Shown: positions 10,600 to 22,879 of the stretch, in pieces
Layout of the letters: each line of letters begins with the position of its first letter
Position numbering within the stretch: the stretch's first letter is position 1
NCBI GenBank assembly: GCA_010093485.1
Contig: MU001503.1
Span: 1,199,132 to 1,263,131 of the forward strand
Length of the DNA: 64,000 nt
DNA from: Karstenula rhodostoma CBS 690.94
Lineage: Eukaryota; Ascomycota; Dothideomycetes; Pleosporales; Didymosphaeriaceae
Direction of reading: 5' to 3'
Made by a program: the position numbers and the translations under genes
Notes under the pieces: model-generated
What the model saw: the letters and a program-made list of their open reading frames with translations, nothing else
Database searches by the model: none
Told to the model about the DNA's origin: nothing

Positions 10600-12719
10600 T
10601 TACTGCTTCTTCTCGCCCTCACCCTCGGGCTTCTGCTCCTGCTGCTGGTTCTGGCTTTCGTTGCGGGCCTTGTGCATCTGGTCGAACAGAGTCAGGGAAG
10701 CGTTCTGGAGGTCGTCGGTGAGCTCCTTGATCTGCTCAGCCGTAAGGTCGCCCTCGCCCGACTGGCTGTTGGCGATCTTCTCGCGAACATCGTTGATCTT
10801 CTCCTTGATCTTCTCAGCCTCGGTCTTGTCGAGACGGTCCTCGAACTCCTTGAGGGCCTTCTCGGTGTCGTTCACAACGCTGTCGGCGCGGTTGGCAGAC
10901 TCGATGGCGGCCTTGCGCTGCTTGTCCTGGTCGCCGTAGCGCTCAGCATCGCTGACCATAGACTCGATCTCAGAGTCGGAGAGACCAGAGCCGGAGGCGA
11001 TGGTGATGGACTGGTCCTTGTTGGTGGACTTGTCCTTGGCGTGAACGTGGACGATGGAGTCAGCGTCGATGTCGAAGGTGACCTCGATCTGGGGAACACC
11101 ACGGTGGGCCGGAGGGATGCCAACAAGCTGGAAGTTGCCCAACAGCTTGTTGTCGCGAACAAGCTCACGCTCACCCTGGAAGACCTTGATCTCAACAGCG
11201 CTCTGGAAGTCAGCGGCGGTGGAGAAGACCTGAGACTTCTTGGTGGGGATAGTGGTGTTGCGGTTGATCAAACGGGTGAACACACCGCCGAGGGTCTCGA
11301 TACCAAGCGAGAGAGGAGTGACATCGAGGAGCAAGATGTCAGTGACCTCACCAGCGAGGACAGCACCCTGGATAGCGGCACCGATGGCGACGGCCTCGTC
11401 GGGATTGACCGACTTGGCGGGGTCGCGACCGAAGATGCTCTTGACGGACTCGGTGACCTTGGGCATACGGGTCATGCCACCAACGAGGATGACCTCCTGG
11501 ATGTCCTTGGCCTGGAGGTTCGCATCCTTGAGAGCCTTGCGGACGGGCTCAACCGTCTTGGAGATGAGCGGGTCGACCAACTTCTCGAGCTGGGCACGGG
11601 TCATCTTCTGGTTGATGTGCTTGGGACCGGAAGCGTCAGCCGTGATGAAGGGCAGGTTGACGTCGGTCTGGGAAGACGACGAGAGCTCAATCTTGGCCTT
11701 CTCAGCGGCCTCACGAATACGCTGGATAGCCATGCGGTCGTTGCTCAGGTCGATGCCCTGCTCCTTCTTGAAGGCGTTGACGAAGTGGCGGACAAGGGTA
11801 ATGTCGAAGTCCTCACCACCGAGATGGGTGTCACCGTTGGTGGACTTGACCTCAAAGACACCGTTCTGGATCTCAAGGATAGAGATATCGAAGGTACCAC
11901 CTCCAAGATCATAGACGGCAATAACGCTGTCAGTGGACTTGTCAAGACCGTAGGCGAGGGCAGCGGCGGTAGGCTCGTTAACGACACGGAGAACGTTGAG
12001 ACCGGCGATCTGACCGGCGTCCTTGGTGGCCTGACGCTGGGAGTCGTTGAAGTAGGCAGGAACGGTAACGACGGCGTTCTTGACGTTCTTGCTCATGTAG
12101 GCCTCAGCCGTCTCCTTCATCTTGCCGAGAACGAAACCACCAATCTGCGAGGGCGAGTACTTCTGGCCCTGGGCCTCGAGCCAGGCATCACCGTTGGAGT
12201 GCTGGACGATCTTGTAGGGCACCTGCTGAATATCGCGCTGGACCTCGGCGTCGGTGAACTTGCGACCGATGAGACGCTTGGTCGCGAAAAGCGTGTTCTC
12301 GGGGTTAACGACGGCCTGACGCTTCGCAGCGACACCGACCAGACGCTCGCCATCCTTGGTGAAACCGACGACAGACGGCGTGGTTCGGGTACCTAGGTGA
12401 TAATTAGCCAATGCGGCGGCAATTGGAGATGCGGCGGCAACGTACCTTCCGAGTTTTCGATGATGCGCGGCACCTTGCCCTCCATGATGGCCACGGCCGA
12501 GTTGGTGGTACCCAGATCGATACCGATGACGGAACCCTTCACCTTCTCATCGGAGCCCTCTGCGTATCCTCGCGCCAGGAATGGCGATCTGAAGGCGGAG
12601 GGCTGCACACGGCGAAGACCAGCGGTCGCCCGCGGCATGACCTGCAATGAGGTCAGTCAAAAGTTTTGATGAGCAGGCGCGCGCAAACTTACGCTTCGTG
12701 ATATTCTTGAAGAGAACAT
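10600..12719 (-). CDS. SSC1: Mitochondrial Hsp70 (SSC1-type)
   Basis: Mitochondrial matrix chaperone, motor of the TIM23 import system and folding ATPase. Three exons: 12719-12693, 12641-12446, 12392-10600; 671 aa, the usual size. Exon 1 encodes only nine residues (MFSSRISRS), opening an Arg/Ser-rich presequence that ends about RGYAEG (residues 33-38). Hsp70 signatures are intact: IDLGTTNS (50-57), [14 protein letters not shown], and [12 protein letters not shown]. The substrate-binding domain follows, then a helical lid and a Gln/Glu/Lys-rich tail ending EGEKKQ. Codon use is strongly biased (C/G-ending), as expected for an abundant protein. A perfect heat-shock element lies about 150 bp upstream. 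A long reading frame on the opposite strand is a shadow. Confidence 0.97.
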
Positions 12720-12867
12720 GATGTGATGTGTGGGTGTGTGTTGCGAGAGGAAGGCGCAAACAACAAAAGCAGATGGGAAAGGAGAATTAGTTGATGGGAA
12801 GGAGGATGTTTATATGATGGCAAGATGGAGAGGAGCTTTGACAGGAGAAGTTTTAGTCGTCGAATTA

Positions 12868-12880
12868 GAAATTTCGAGAA
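12868..12880. promoter_or_regulatory. Heat-shock element (three-unit HSE)
   Basis: GAAatTTCgaGAA is a perfect nGAAnnTTCnnGAAn array, the binding site of the Hsf1 trimer. It is 149 bp upstream of the mtHsp70 start codon, in the divergent promoter shared with the WD40/DUF2415 gene. Its position next to an Hsp70 gene makes chance unlikely, but binding is inferred. Confidence 0.65.
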
Positions 12881-13382
12881 GGGAAAGACGGCTTGGCATT
12901 CACCGACGGCGCCGAGGTCGCGTCTGTGCTCGTCCGGGAGGCGGAAGCGCGCCCGAGTGAAGCGGTTGCCGGCTGCGAATGCGCTGTATGGTGGGCAAAG
13001 GGCAATGGGCATCAGTGCTGGACAGCTTGCGTCGCATTGCAGTAGGCATGCAGTGCGCTGTCCACGCTCGTGGCGCGGTGTAGTCACGTGTCAGTGTCAG
13101 TGTCGAGCGCGCTGCGTTGTGTGTGGGGAAAGCTCCGCGCCGCCATCATACGCGCAGCACGTTGAGGAGCCGCTGCCTGTGAATTGTGCCACGCAGCAGT
13201 CAATCACTCCTGCGAACGACCTGCCCCCTACCATCTATAAGAACCGCCCTCTCCCGACGTTGTGCGCTTCCTGCACCTTAACCCCAGAATTCATACCTCG
13301 CCCCGGCTGACATCATCGCGGTGTGTCGCATAACCGCCTTGTCCGTCGAGTCCCCATGCTGCCATCCACCTGTGCCTGAAGC
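12881..13382. other. Divergent promoter of mtHsp70 and the WD40/DUF2415 gene
   Basis: No gene seen. The plus-strand gene's ATG follows at 13383. Confidence 0.45.
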
Positions 13383-15657
13383 ATGGCCGTGGACGACTTT
13401 CTGTGTGTGCCCTGGCCTCCGTCTTTGTCTGCACCCTACTGACTGGAACCAGAAGTCGAGACACCGACACGTTTGTGCTGCCGCCCAGGTCCTTCTATCC
13501 GCTGAAGATCCCCATCGCGTATGTGACGTCTCCCCATGCCGCTCGCACTGCACCACCTCTGACGCCTGCAGGCACTACCAGCTGCGCCACTTCATCAGCT
13601 CGCCGGAGCCAGACCTCATCTACTACGCCAGCAACCGCGACGACCCCACCGGCCGCGATGCCGGCTCCGACGTCTACTGCCTGAATGCGAGCACCCACAC
13701 CCAGACCAAGATAGCGGAGCTGGACTGGGAGGCCCGCTGCACCACCGCAGGACATGGCTTCGTCTGCGTGGGCGGCGCCGACGACGGCCACTTCGCTGCC
13801 ATCAAAGTGAAGGGCTTCCCTCCAGCCAACTCCACCCATGTCGACGCTCTGCTTCCGCTCGACTTCGCCAGCCGTCCTACCTTGCCGCGCCCGGCAGGTC
13901 TGAGCTCTCTCGAACGGCCAGACTACCAGAAGATCGGAGACGACATCGTGAACTCAATATCGATACACAAGCTCCCCGCGGACGGAGACAAGGAGGAGGA
14001 TGTCGTGGCAGTCCTTACGAACAACGACAAGACAGTGCGCATCTACTCGCTCACAAGGAAGCAAGAGGTGACCGTCCTGGACTTTCCGTTTCCAATGAAC
14101 CACGCGACTATATCGCCGGACGGACAACACTTGGTGGCCGTGGGCGATATGCACAATGGATTCTTCTTTGAGCGCAACAAGAACAAGAAGTCGAACATTA
14201 CAAAGAATCTGGAGGGGCGCGTGGAGTCGACACCACCCGACTGGACGCTGCTGCAAGAGGTTTCTCTGTACGTGCCCACAGGTTCACACATAGAGGGTTA
14301 CTTCACGACAGCCTGGTCACCATCAGGCCGCCTGTGCGCCGTTGGCTCAGAGTGTGGCTACATTTCTATATTCGATACAGAACTCCTTCAGAGGTGTGAA
14401 CATGGGGAGGATGCTCTTGTCAGGCTCATTAGTTCAACTCGACCGGACATCACCTACGGTGCAGGTGCTGTGAGGACCATGCTGTTTTCTCCAGCACCTT
14501 GGGATCTTCTCGTTTGGAGCGAAGATCAGGCCAGAGTCTGCATAGCAGACCTTCGTTCCAATCTCAAAGTGAAGCAAGTCCTCACTTTGGATCCCAAGAA
14601 CGAAGGCACTGAGCGAGTGGAGATTGCCAACTTCGAGGTAGAAGAGCTGAGCGACTTGCGGCGAGAAGAAGACTTCATTCGAACATATCGCCACACGCTG
14701 AATGCAGACGGAACTGGCGCCGCAGCCAACCTTGCGAACGACTACATAGACTCGGCTGAACGTAGGAGACTTCACCGGCGTTTTGGAGTTGTCGAATCAG
14801 ATGATGACCCACATGCCGGTCTTACTGCTCATGAGAGACAGGTTCTTGAGACTCTGCAAAACGTGAGGCAACGGCGCGAGGGGTTAGGATCAGGTATCAC
14901 ACCTCGAAGCATCAATTACATCACCTCTTCTGCTGAGGGTACGAGGTACACATACCAACATCCAAATCAGCCTTTTGCCCAATGCTAACAGGTTGCTAGG
15001 GACCCAGCGGAGCCCGCAAGACGTACTACAGCGCAAACGCGGCTTGCTGACACTTTTACCGAATTTGTCTCAGAAATTACTCGTCAATCCACGGAGCGCA
15101 CAGCACCGCAGCGTCGGGCGTCTCTCGTTCTGCGCGACGTTACAGCGGAGCCACATCTGGCGCTCGAAACCACCGTAGGAACCTCTGATGCGCCGCCACA
15201 CCGAGGCAACATTACGGGTGGTGCTACGACAAGGTCGCCAAACCCCATCACGGCCCAGATTCGTCGCGACAACAGCGAAATGATCGCGTCAACTGACGAA
15301 GCATGGCGGACCATTGAAGAAGCGCTGGCACGTAACGCACGGGCTGCAGACGGCGGACGCTCTTCTGCAGCACCAGAATTACGCAATGAGCTCCGACGTT
15401 TGCGACAGCTCACACAGATGCGGGAGCGTCTCCGCGTTGCCCGCGAAGCCCAAGGACCTCTGGAGACGTACAGTCTTGGAGGGGGCTACCGTCGTGCAAG
15501 CCGCAATATGTACGACCCCGCTCTGGGACTGCGGACTGCAGGCCTCGCAATGAGCCCGGACGGTCGCACATTATACTGCGGCACGGAAGAGGGTATATTT
15601 GAATTCGGTATAAACCTGCACCAGCGAAAGGGTTTCCCTGCCATCAAACCGCGATGA
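13383..15657 (+). CDS. WD40-type beta-propeller protein, DUF2415 family
   Basis: Model: 13383-13402, 13453-13518, 13572-14945, 15000-15657; 705 aa. Two tiny 5' exons restore an N-terminus that runs MAVDDFL into FYPLKIPIAHYQLRHFIS, the kind of opening I recall for fungal DUF2415 proteins. Propeller-like segments follow: DVVAVLTNNDKTVRIYSL, HATISPDGQHLVAVGD, and FTTAWSPSGRLCAVGSECGY (the DUF2415-like core). A charged linker comes next, then a C-terminal blade LAMSPDGRTLYCGTEEGIFEF. The C-terminal exon is outside the main reading frame, so a naive call would truncate the protein at about 14988. Function is unknown; a scaffold role is the general expectation for such folds. Shares a promoter region with mtHsp70. 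Confidence 0.8.
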
Positions 15658-16326
15658 ACATATTGCTATTCTAATCGTCTCAGGCGTCTTTGATGTTTCA
15701 CCTAGCGCTTCTCTGTATTGTATTTTTTCTCGTTCGGCCGATTCGGACTGCGGTCAATTTACGGACATGACGGCAGTTGCGTGATGGTTCTCGGTCATGG
15801 CTTGCGAGCGTCGGCGTTGGACCCGGTCGGCGATACTCTTCCTGTATGCTCTTGGTAATGGTGTTGGACCCAGGTGTTGGACCGGTGTGCAGTATGGATA
15901 CCCGCTACCTTCGTATCTCTAAGCATACAGAAGCACCTCTTTACCTTATTTCGACTGCGCGTGCAGACGTGGGTGCTGCGGATAGTGATGGGTATTGTGT
16001 TTGATCTGGGGTAAGGGCCAGCGGGCCGATGATCGGAAAGAATGACAACCGAGCCAGTGGCGGGCTTTATCGATGGCGCAATAGCAGCGGTGACTCCCCA
16101 CGTCAGACCAAAAGTACCTTGCAGCATCGCGTCGCTTTCGCAGTTCACCCCATTCCTCCTCTCTACTCTCCACACCCCAGAGCTTGCTGTGTTTTTTATT
16201 ACACATAGCAATCGACCACTTCAACAGTGTACTACCTTTGTTGGACCTGAGGTTCAAGAAACACCTCTCAACCCCACACTTTCCAGTCTCGGATCAAACG
16301 AGCCCGCAAGGCACACTACCGCCGCC
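15658..16326. other. Intergenic, STR3 promoter and 5' UTR
   Basis: No coding signal. The region directly before 16327 is continuous open frame with the next gene but lacks a better start; it is probably 5' UTR. Confidence 0.4.
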
Positions 16327-17779
16327 ATGTCTGGAGGCTCTTTCCCTGGGAGCTCAAAGGACAAAGTCAATGGCGCGGGCAAGGTATTGACCACACACGA
16401 CCTCGACGGCCACGATCTGCCACCGTCGCCTGCGCCGAGCACGCCGCGCAATGGCGGCAGGAAGTATGCTCTTGCGACGGAGCTGGTCTACACCGAGAGC
16501 AACGATCAGTACAATGCTGCTTCGGTTCCCATATACCAGGTATACCTGTCCTCAATCCGGATGGAGAAGCGAATGCTAACGCGTGCAGTCTGCAACCTTC
16601 AAGCAGACGTCGGCGACGGGTGGCGGAATGGAGTACGACTACACACGCTCGGGAAACCCTACACGGACGCACCTCGAGCGACACCTCGCCAAGATCATGA
16701 ATGCGGAACGCGCGCTCGTCGTCTCTTCGGGCATGGGCGCTCTCGATGTAATCACACGACTACTGCGACCGGGCGACGAAGTCGTCACCGGAGACGATCT
16801 GTACGGTGGAACAAACAGGCTCTTGAAGTACCTTTCTACTCACGGAGGCATCATCGTACACCACGTCGACACCACTGACCCCGAGTCCGTCCGTGCCGTC
16901 GTAAACAACAAGACTGCCATGGTGTTGCTGGAGACCCCCACCAACCCGCTCATCAAGATCGTCGACATCCCTTCCATCGCCTCCATCACGCACGCCGTGA
17001 ACCCCACCGCCGTCGTCGCCGTCGACAACACCATGCTCTCACCCATGCTGCAGAACCCGCTCGACCTCGGCGCCGACGTCGTCTACGAGTCCGGCACCAA
17101 GTACCTCTCCGGCCACCACGATCTCATGGCCGGCGTCATCGCTATCAACGACAACGCGCTGGGTGAGAAACTCTACTTCACGATCAACGCATCGGGCTGC
17201 GGTCTCTCCCCCTTCGACTCGTGGCTGCTCCTCCGCGGCATCAAGACGCTCGGCGTCCGCATGGAGAAGCAGCAGGCCAACGCCATGCGCGTTGCGACCT
17301 TCCTCGAGTCCCACGGCTTCAAGGTGCGCTACCCCGGCCTGAAGTCCCACCCGCAGTACGACCTCCACTGGAGCATGGCGCGGGGCGCAGGCGCCGTCCT
17401 CTCCTTCGAGACAGGTGACGTCAACGTGTCCGAGCGCATCGTAGAGAGCGCGCGACTCTGGGCCATCAGCGTGAGCTTCGGCTGCGTGAACAGCCTGATC
17501 AGCATGCCGTGCCGTATGAGCCACGCCAGCATCGATGCAAAGACGCGCGCGGAGCGATCGCTGCCGGAGGATATCATCCGCTTGTGCGTGGGTATCGAGG
17601 ATCCTGACGATCTGATTGACGATCTGAGCCGTGCTGTAAGTCACATTTCCATTCCTACGTTATGCTGTGCCTGTTCTGACCATAAACAGCTCGTACAAGC
17701 AGGCGCCGTCAACCTCACGCCTGAGGGCTTCCAGGCCCTCAAGATCAGCGACGCCGCTGAGTCGGAGGCATCCTCCTAA
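16327..17779 (+). CDS. STR3: Cystathionine beta-lyase (Cys/Met metabolism PLP enzyme)
   Basis: PLP enzyme that cleaves cystathionine to homocysteine, pyruvate and ammonia in methionine synthesis. Exons 16327-16539, 16589-17635 and 17690-17779 give 449 aa, close to yeast STR3. The start has a strong context (gccgccATG). Fold motifs: YDYTRSGNPTR, SSGMGALDVI, GDDLYGGTNRLL, ETPTNPLIKIVDI, VVAVDNTMLSP, and the PLP-lysine region ESGTKYLSGHHD (Lys about 242). The C-terminal SFGCVNSLISMPCRMSHA and VGIEDPDDLIDDLSRA are typical. The second intron is 54 nt, so unspliced sequence also reads through; donor GTAAGT and branch CTGAC argue for splicing. Cystathionine gamma-synthase is the nearest alternative, but length and motifs fit the lyase better. 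Confidence 0.9.
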
Positions 17780-19117
17780 ACTCATCCCTCTCGCCGTCCA
17801 GCAACACGCCATCCAGTCACCTCTGCCATGTCACACCCCCATGGTAACGTGATAAATACCCAATGGACCTGCCCGCCTTCCTTCCCCCCCGAAGGCCAGA
17901 CTCACTTCGATTCGCAACTCTCCCTAACACTAGTCACCTCTGTCAGGCGTTCGCCCTGTTAACGTGATATACACATCTACTGGGACCTTGTGGAAAGGCC
18001 CGGCGCATTTTCTGTAGCTAGCTTGAGCTTGGAGTACGGGATTTCGTGCTCAAATGAGAAAGGCATCATTTATTTATTTAATTATCTACTTCTCGGTACC
18101 AACGTGAAGACGTGATGTAGAGATGTGAGCGTCAAGTAAAGTGCATGGCATCACCTGGGACATGGTCCGTCCCGTCCTGGCGCAATATCTACGCCCGCGA
18201 CGTCACCATCCCATCACACGCAGCCCATTTGACGTCCTCCAAACTCTTCTCCCTCGATGCACCGTGCAAACTTTCCATAATCCCCGGCTTCCCGGCCTCG
18301 AATCCCGTTGCCGCGTGTCTGAGGTTTCCCCGCTGCTCAAACACACCAAACCCCCATCCCCCATCGTCTCGTCTCTCTCAGCAGAAACGGCACAGCCGCA
18401 CCGCGAATCGCGCGATCCGCGGGAATCACCCGGAACGCAGGGCGGGCGTGCCACGGTGGCGCAACGAACCCGACGCAGGGCACGCCGGTCTGGGACACAT
18501 GTGCACTTCGCTCCCGACGAGACGAGACGAGACAAGACATGCATACTGACAGACAGACAGAAAACAGCAGCGTGGGTAACGTCCAGTGCTGCGATGGTAG
18601 CGTAGCATTGTCTGTCGTCGCGAATGGGGTTGCGTGTTGTTCGAGATCAAACATTCACAGCCCAGCATAGCATAGCACAGCACAGCACAGCACACACATC
18701 ACGACAAACCCCAACAAGGACAGGATGAAGCAGATCCAGTTCGTGTATTCCCACTTGGCGACTCGATCCATCATCGCATCTATCAGTCTAGCCTGACCAG
18801 GCCATTCGCGCCACGACCCCTTGTCGCTTGCCCCAAGGAAAAAATAAACATGTGCAATGGTAAAGGAGGCTAGATAATACATGCGATACCTTTGCAAGCG
18901 CTAAGATTGTAATCGAGCCATGTCGTGACTTCATTTATGCCCATGCCATGCCATGCCTCCTAGCCGCCGTGAGTCCTGAGTTCTAGGTTCAGAGAAGAGA
19001 AATCGTTGGAGCTGCCGTTGAACTTCATTTTTGGATAAGATATTCCGTCGTTCCCATGCATACTGGCATCCAGAGAACGGTGGCGTTTGTGGGGCTTCAG
19101 GATGCTCCTGGTTGCCA
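17780..19117. other. Intergenic with low-complexity tracts
   Basis: 3' flank of STR3 and of the convergent DDI1. It contains a weak duplicated motif (cacctctg...taacgtgata, at about 17817 and 17936), cagacagacaga near 18550, and an AGCATAGC/ACAGC-type tract near 18660-18705. A 75-codon hydrophobic frame on the minus strand (about 18655-18882) was noted but lacks support. Confidence 0.4.
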
Positions 19118-20548
19118 CTAGTTGCCGCCAAAGAGCATACTGGCTGCAACGTCCAAGTTGCCGTCGGCTGCGGATAACGCATTGATCGCCACTTCTCGGG
19201 GAACAGAGGTGATGCTCATGAGCTGCTGAATGTGCTCCTCCGGGAATTGTGCGGATGATGATGACGATGCCGGTGCAGGCTGAGATTGTGCCGGGGCTGC
19301 AGACTGAGACGGAGGCTGGTCCTCGGCTTCTCCAACCGCCACGGACGACTCCCCAGCACCAGCCTGCTTTACAGCACCAGTCTTGGTCCCGATCTCGGTG
19401 TTGCCCGGACCAGGCACAGTGGGCTCATCCGCGCCGAAGCCCTTGGGGATTTCGTGTTCGGGCAGAAAAGGCACCTCAGTATCCGCAAAGCAGAGGGCAT
19501 TCTTCTCCAGATCAATCTTGGCTCGGTACTTTTTGAGCATGTCCAGGCCGAATAGGAGATCCACGTCCTTGCCCTCCATGACGGTGAAGGCGCACGGCAT
19601 GTCGACGCCGCCAATTTTGATGACAGCGTGGTGCACGCGACCAAGAATGGCAGCCGTGCCGACTCCACGAGCAATACCAGCATAGCGCGTGTCCAGAAGG
19701 CGCATGATGCCACACCTTTCGGCACAGCTTGGGGACATGATGGTGGCTTGGGCGCCAGAGTCGACAAAAGCCTTGACTGGGACGCCGTTCACCTCTGTCT
19801 TGATGTATAACATGTGGACCGAGGCAAAGACTGTTTTGTTAGTATGCGATTGACCAAGTACTTGGGGGCTCATGCTCACCTTCCGGATTGAGATCGTAGG
19901 CAGTGTGCAGGTTTTCGATGACGCGGTCCTGGCGGATGATTTCCTCAATCCTCCTCTGGGCGTCGATGTTGAAGGGGTCTTCGTTGAGTAGCTGGATCTG
20001 GCGCTCCTGCTCGCGGCGGGCCTGCTCCTGCTCTCGCTGCATCTGGTTGTAGGCGGATCTCCACTGCACGGGGTCGTTGACGAGAGCAGCCAGCTCGGGC
20101 TTTTGCCTGGTGAGCTGTTCCAAAGTGGGCGGGCTGCGCAAGAGCTGTTGTCGCACATCTTCTGGATCCGGGGGTGGCACTCCGGCGGGTTGCTGTTGGC
20201 GCGTCTGACGAGGGCGAGATTGTGGCTGCACATTTCCATGCTGCCGGATGTGCACAGCCATCATCTCGTTATCCCTGACGCCGGCCTGCTCCAATGTCTG
20301 AGTGTCGTCGCTCAGCGGCATGCCGTTGTAAAACAGGACCTGGGCTTGGGCGGGGCAGGTGGGGTTCTCGGCCTCGATGAAGGCCTTGAGGTCTCTCAGG
20401 GTCAGGTCGGCGGGCAGATCGAGGGTGATGAGCGGCTGGTCCGTCTCGCTGGGCGAGGTGATTGAAATTGTTACGCGTGGCCTATTTGAGGAGCGGTTAG
20501 CCATCGGGGTTGGCACGTCGCACACGACGGTTTCGGCGCGACTTACAT
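19118..20548 (-). CDS. DDI1: DDI1: ubiquitin-like / retroviral-type aspartic protease / UBA shuttle protein
   Basis: Proteasome shuttle with a retropepsin-like protease. Exons: 20548-20547 (AT only), 20481-19880, 19830-19118; 438 aa. The start codon is split: minus-strand sequence reads gcgaccAT, then GTAAGT, a GCTAAC branch and AATAG, then GCCACGCGT, giving MPRVTISI, the expected N-terminus. An alternative unspliced start gives MANRSSNRPRVTISI but would use the branch-point sequence as coding. Domains: ubiquitin-like 1-80; helical linker with QL/RSPPTLEQL and a Gln/Glu-rich coiled helix; protease with catalytic DSGA at 225-228 (AFVDSGAQAT) and LLFGLDML; Pro/Ser/Ala-rich linker; UBA about 400-438 ending AASMLFGGN. 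All catalytic elements are present. Confidence 0.93.
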
Positions 20549-21731
20549 GGTCGCGGTCAGCTGGGCGCGGGTTCCCTCTGGGCTATGCAGGTCGAACTGA
20601 AAGGAGGCAAGAGGAGGTCGCACCGTACGCGGAAGGCGACGAGCTCGGGGGGGTCTGGGTGGTTGACGGCGGGGCTCCCACTGGGCGGATGTGCACAAAG
20701 GTTTCAGCACCTTGGCTGGTGGCTTATAAGACAGCGGGTCTGCCTCCACGCGCGAGAGCTGGTGGAAGGCGGTGGAAGGCGGTCGGCCGTTTGCGCTTGT
20801 TAATAATCAGCGAGGAGCGCGGCGACGAGGTGAAGGCATCATGGGCGGTTACGCGGTGGTCGCGGGCGCGGCTACTCAAGCGTATTATAGCAGGGCGCGC
20901 CGGGCGACTGTGAGGGCTGGCCTGGGGGGCACCGGGGAGCTGCGAGGCGGCGGTTGGGCTGCTGTGCGGTGGGCGGTAGGCAGCACGCAGCACGCAGTAC
21001 GCAGTACGTGTGTCGGACACTGCCTGGAGTCATGAAACGGCCCTTGGCGGTGAGGGAGAGAGTGCAGCCTGTGGCAGGGGCTGGGGCCTCCGCGGGGCTG
21101 CTGCAATCTAGTGCGGCGGGGGGGCATGACTGCAGGCAGAACACAGGAACAAGGCTGGCAGTGGCAAAGCGGGCAAAGCTGCATCAGCAGCGAGGCGGGT
21201 TTACGAGCCTATATACACAGTGCTCGTACACCACCATCTGGCCGCGGCGACAGCTCGACGGCCCTCTGGGAAGTCGTCCAGCGACCGGGTTTGCGCCTGC
21301 CGCCGGCCGCTGGCGGGGTTTGTTTGCTCGCACAGCATGGGAAGGGAAGGGAAGCTGCCGCCCCGGTACCTGGCTGTCTCTGGCACCGGAGGAAGGAACG
21401 AACGACTCCCCGCCCCATTCGCCGCTGCCGTTCCTCACAGAGTGCGAGTGCGAGTGCGAGTTCCAGTGCATGTGGCCTCGAGGAATCCATCTCCACCACG
21501 CAGCCTTGTGCAGTCCGCTTCGTGAAGGCTGCCGGCAAACAAAGTCGCATGCCAAGTGGTCATGTTCGTATATGCTCGTGGTACGGGCACGGTAGGCTAA
21601 CGCGCAGGCGATCTGCAACGGCCGCAAGGGTCTGGCCAACTCCCCCGGAGCACATCAAACCATCACGGCACGGGTCGCCTCCCAAACATCCCCTCCTTCT
21701 CTTAGCAAGCCAGCCCCCGCGCCGAGTCAGT
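20549..21731. other. Divergent GC-rich promoter region
   Basis: Lies between divergent DDI1 and the GNAT gene. Contains gcagcacgcagcacgcagtacgcagtacg near 20980 and a (gagtgc)n-type tract near 21440. Several overlapping GC-driven frames exist on both strands; none has splice support or recognisable motifs, so I treat them as chance. Confidence 0.4.
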
Positions 21732-22879
21732 ATGCCGCGGGATCTGTTAGCGGATAAGAAGACGCTGGAGGATATGCCGCCGCTGTCAAAGGAACCTGCC
21801 GCTGACAGCTCCGGGGACCCGAACCCAATGCCGCCCCTCTACCAAGTGCCCACCAGCTTTGTCGAGGACCGCTTCAAGCGCATGACCGACCTGCATCCCT
21901 TTGCCTCCTTGCTCAACCAGGACGACCTGGATGACTGCGACTGGCTCGAGCACGTTGCCTTCGATGAGAACGAGGCGGCAACGCGGGAAAAGGTGCGTGG
22001 AGTGCTTCCATGTCTATTTCTCTCCGCTGCGCCCTGGTCCATCTCGCTGTCCCTCCATGGCTTAATGCTTGCTTGTGCGACGACCTCTCGTTTGGGAATT
22101 TCCAGCCATCAATTGGCTGCATTGTTCTCAAAGCGTACAGCATACCGCTCATTCATCATGCGCAATGTCTATCTCGCTTCACCGTCTAGCCTCCCGACGC
22201 ACGAAAACAGCACCACAGCAGCCCAACGCACGCCTCGTTTTGCCAAGACTGGTGGCGTGCCTTTTTATTTCGTTCATTTGGCACACTTGCTTGACAATCT
22301 ACTTGATCATGGCTAATATAACTCCAGATAGCATACCGTCTCGCCGTCTGCGGCGAACTATGCAGCGGCATCTTCTCCTCTGCCTACCCCACCGTCTCCG
22401 GCCCGCTTTCAAAACTAATCAAGGCTCGTAAACAATTCCCCTCGGTGGACTCCGCAGACTCCGACCGCAAGAGGATACTTATGGGCCACATTATAGCGAC
22501 CAAATTCAAGGGCAGCAAAGTCGTCACGGACGACGCCATGGCCTATCCGTCGGATTGGAAGACAAACTACCAGCTTGGTCCATCGACCGGCCACCATGAG
22601 GACGGCGAGACCATATGTCTGCACTCGCTCTGTGTGCACCCAGACCTTGGTGGTAAAGGCCTGGGTGGGGTTTTGCTGAGGTCGTGGACGCAACGGATGA
22701 AGGATGCAGGGTTGGGGAAACGGGCCGCGCTGATATGCAGAGAGCGATACGTAAAGTTCTACGAGAGCGCGGGTTTCGAGAAGGTCGGACCCAGTGCGTG
22801 CCAGTACGGCGGAGGCGGCTGGATCGATATGGTGATGGAATTTGACGCTGTGAGCCACGGCGATGATGTCTACCCTTGA
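21732..22879 (+). CDS. GNAT-family N-acetyltransferase (PAA1 / arylalkylamine type)
   Basis: Cytosolic acetyl-CoA-dependent amine acetyltransferase resembling yeast PAA1 and AANAT. Exon 1 21732-21992 and exon 2 22328-22879 join in phase to 270 aa. The junction reads EAATREK then IAYRLAVCGELCSGIF, a natural sequence for the family. The acetyl-CoA loop is CVHPDLGGKGLGGVLL (Q/RxxGxG/A variant), followed by AALICRERYVKFYESAGFEKVG. The intervening intron is 335 nt, far longer than the roughly 50 nt usual here; it could hide a second intron or a small exon. Substrate could be a polyamine, tryptamine or serotonin; not resolvable. Confidence 0.82.

Noticed and set aside
10567..12396. 609-codon open frame on the plus strand opposite mtHsp70
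   Set aside because: Antisense shadow: strong codon bias of Hsp70 removes stops from the opposite strand. The product is a monotonous Leu/Val/Gly/Asp string without motifs.
18655..18882. 75-codon hydrophobic minus-strand frame
   Set aside because: Part of it arises from a CAGCA/CATAGC simple tract; no homology or promoter evidence.
20954..22316. Plus-strand frames of 213 and 401 codons around the GNAT gene
   Set aside because: The longer one overlaps exon 1 and the intron of the GNAT gene in another frame; composition is low-complexity Arg/Ser/Ala.
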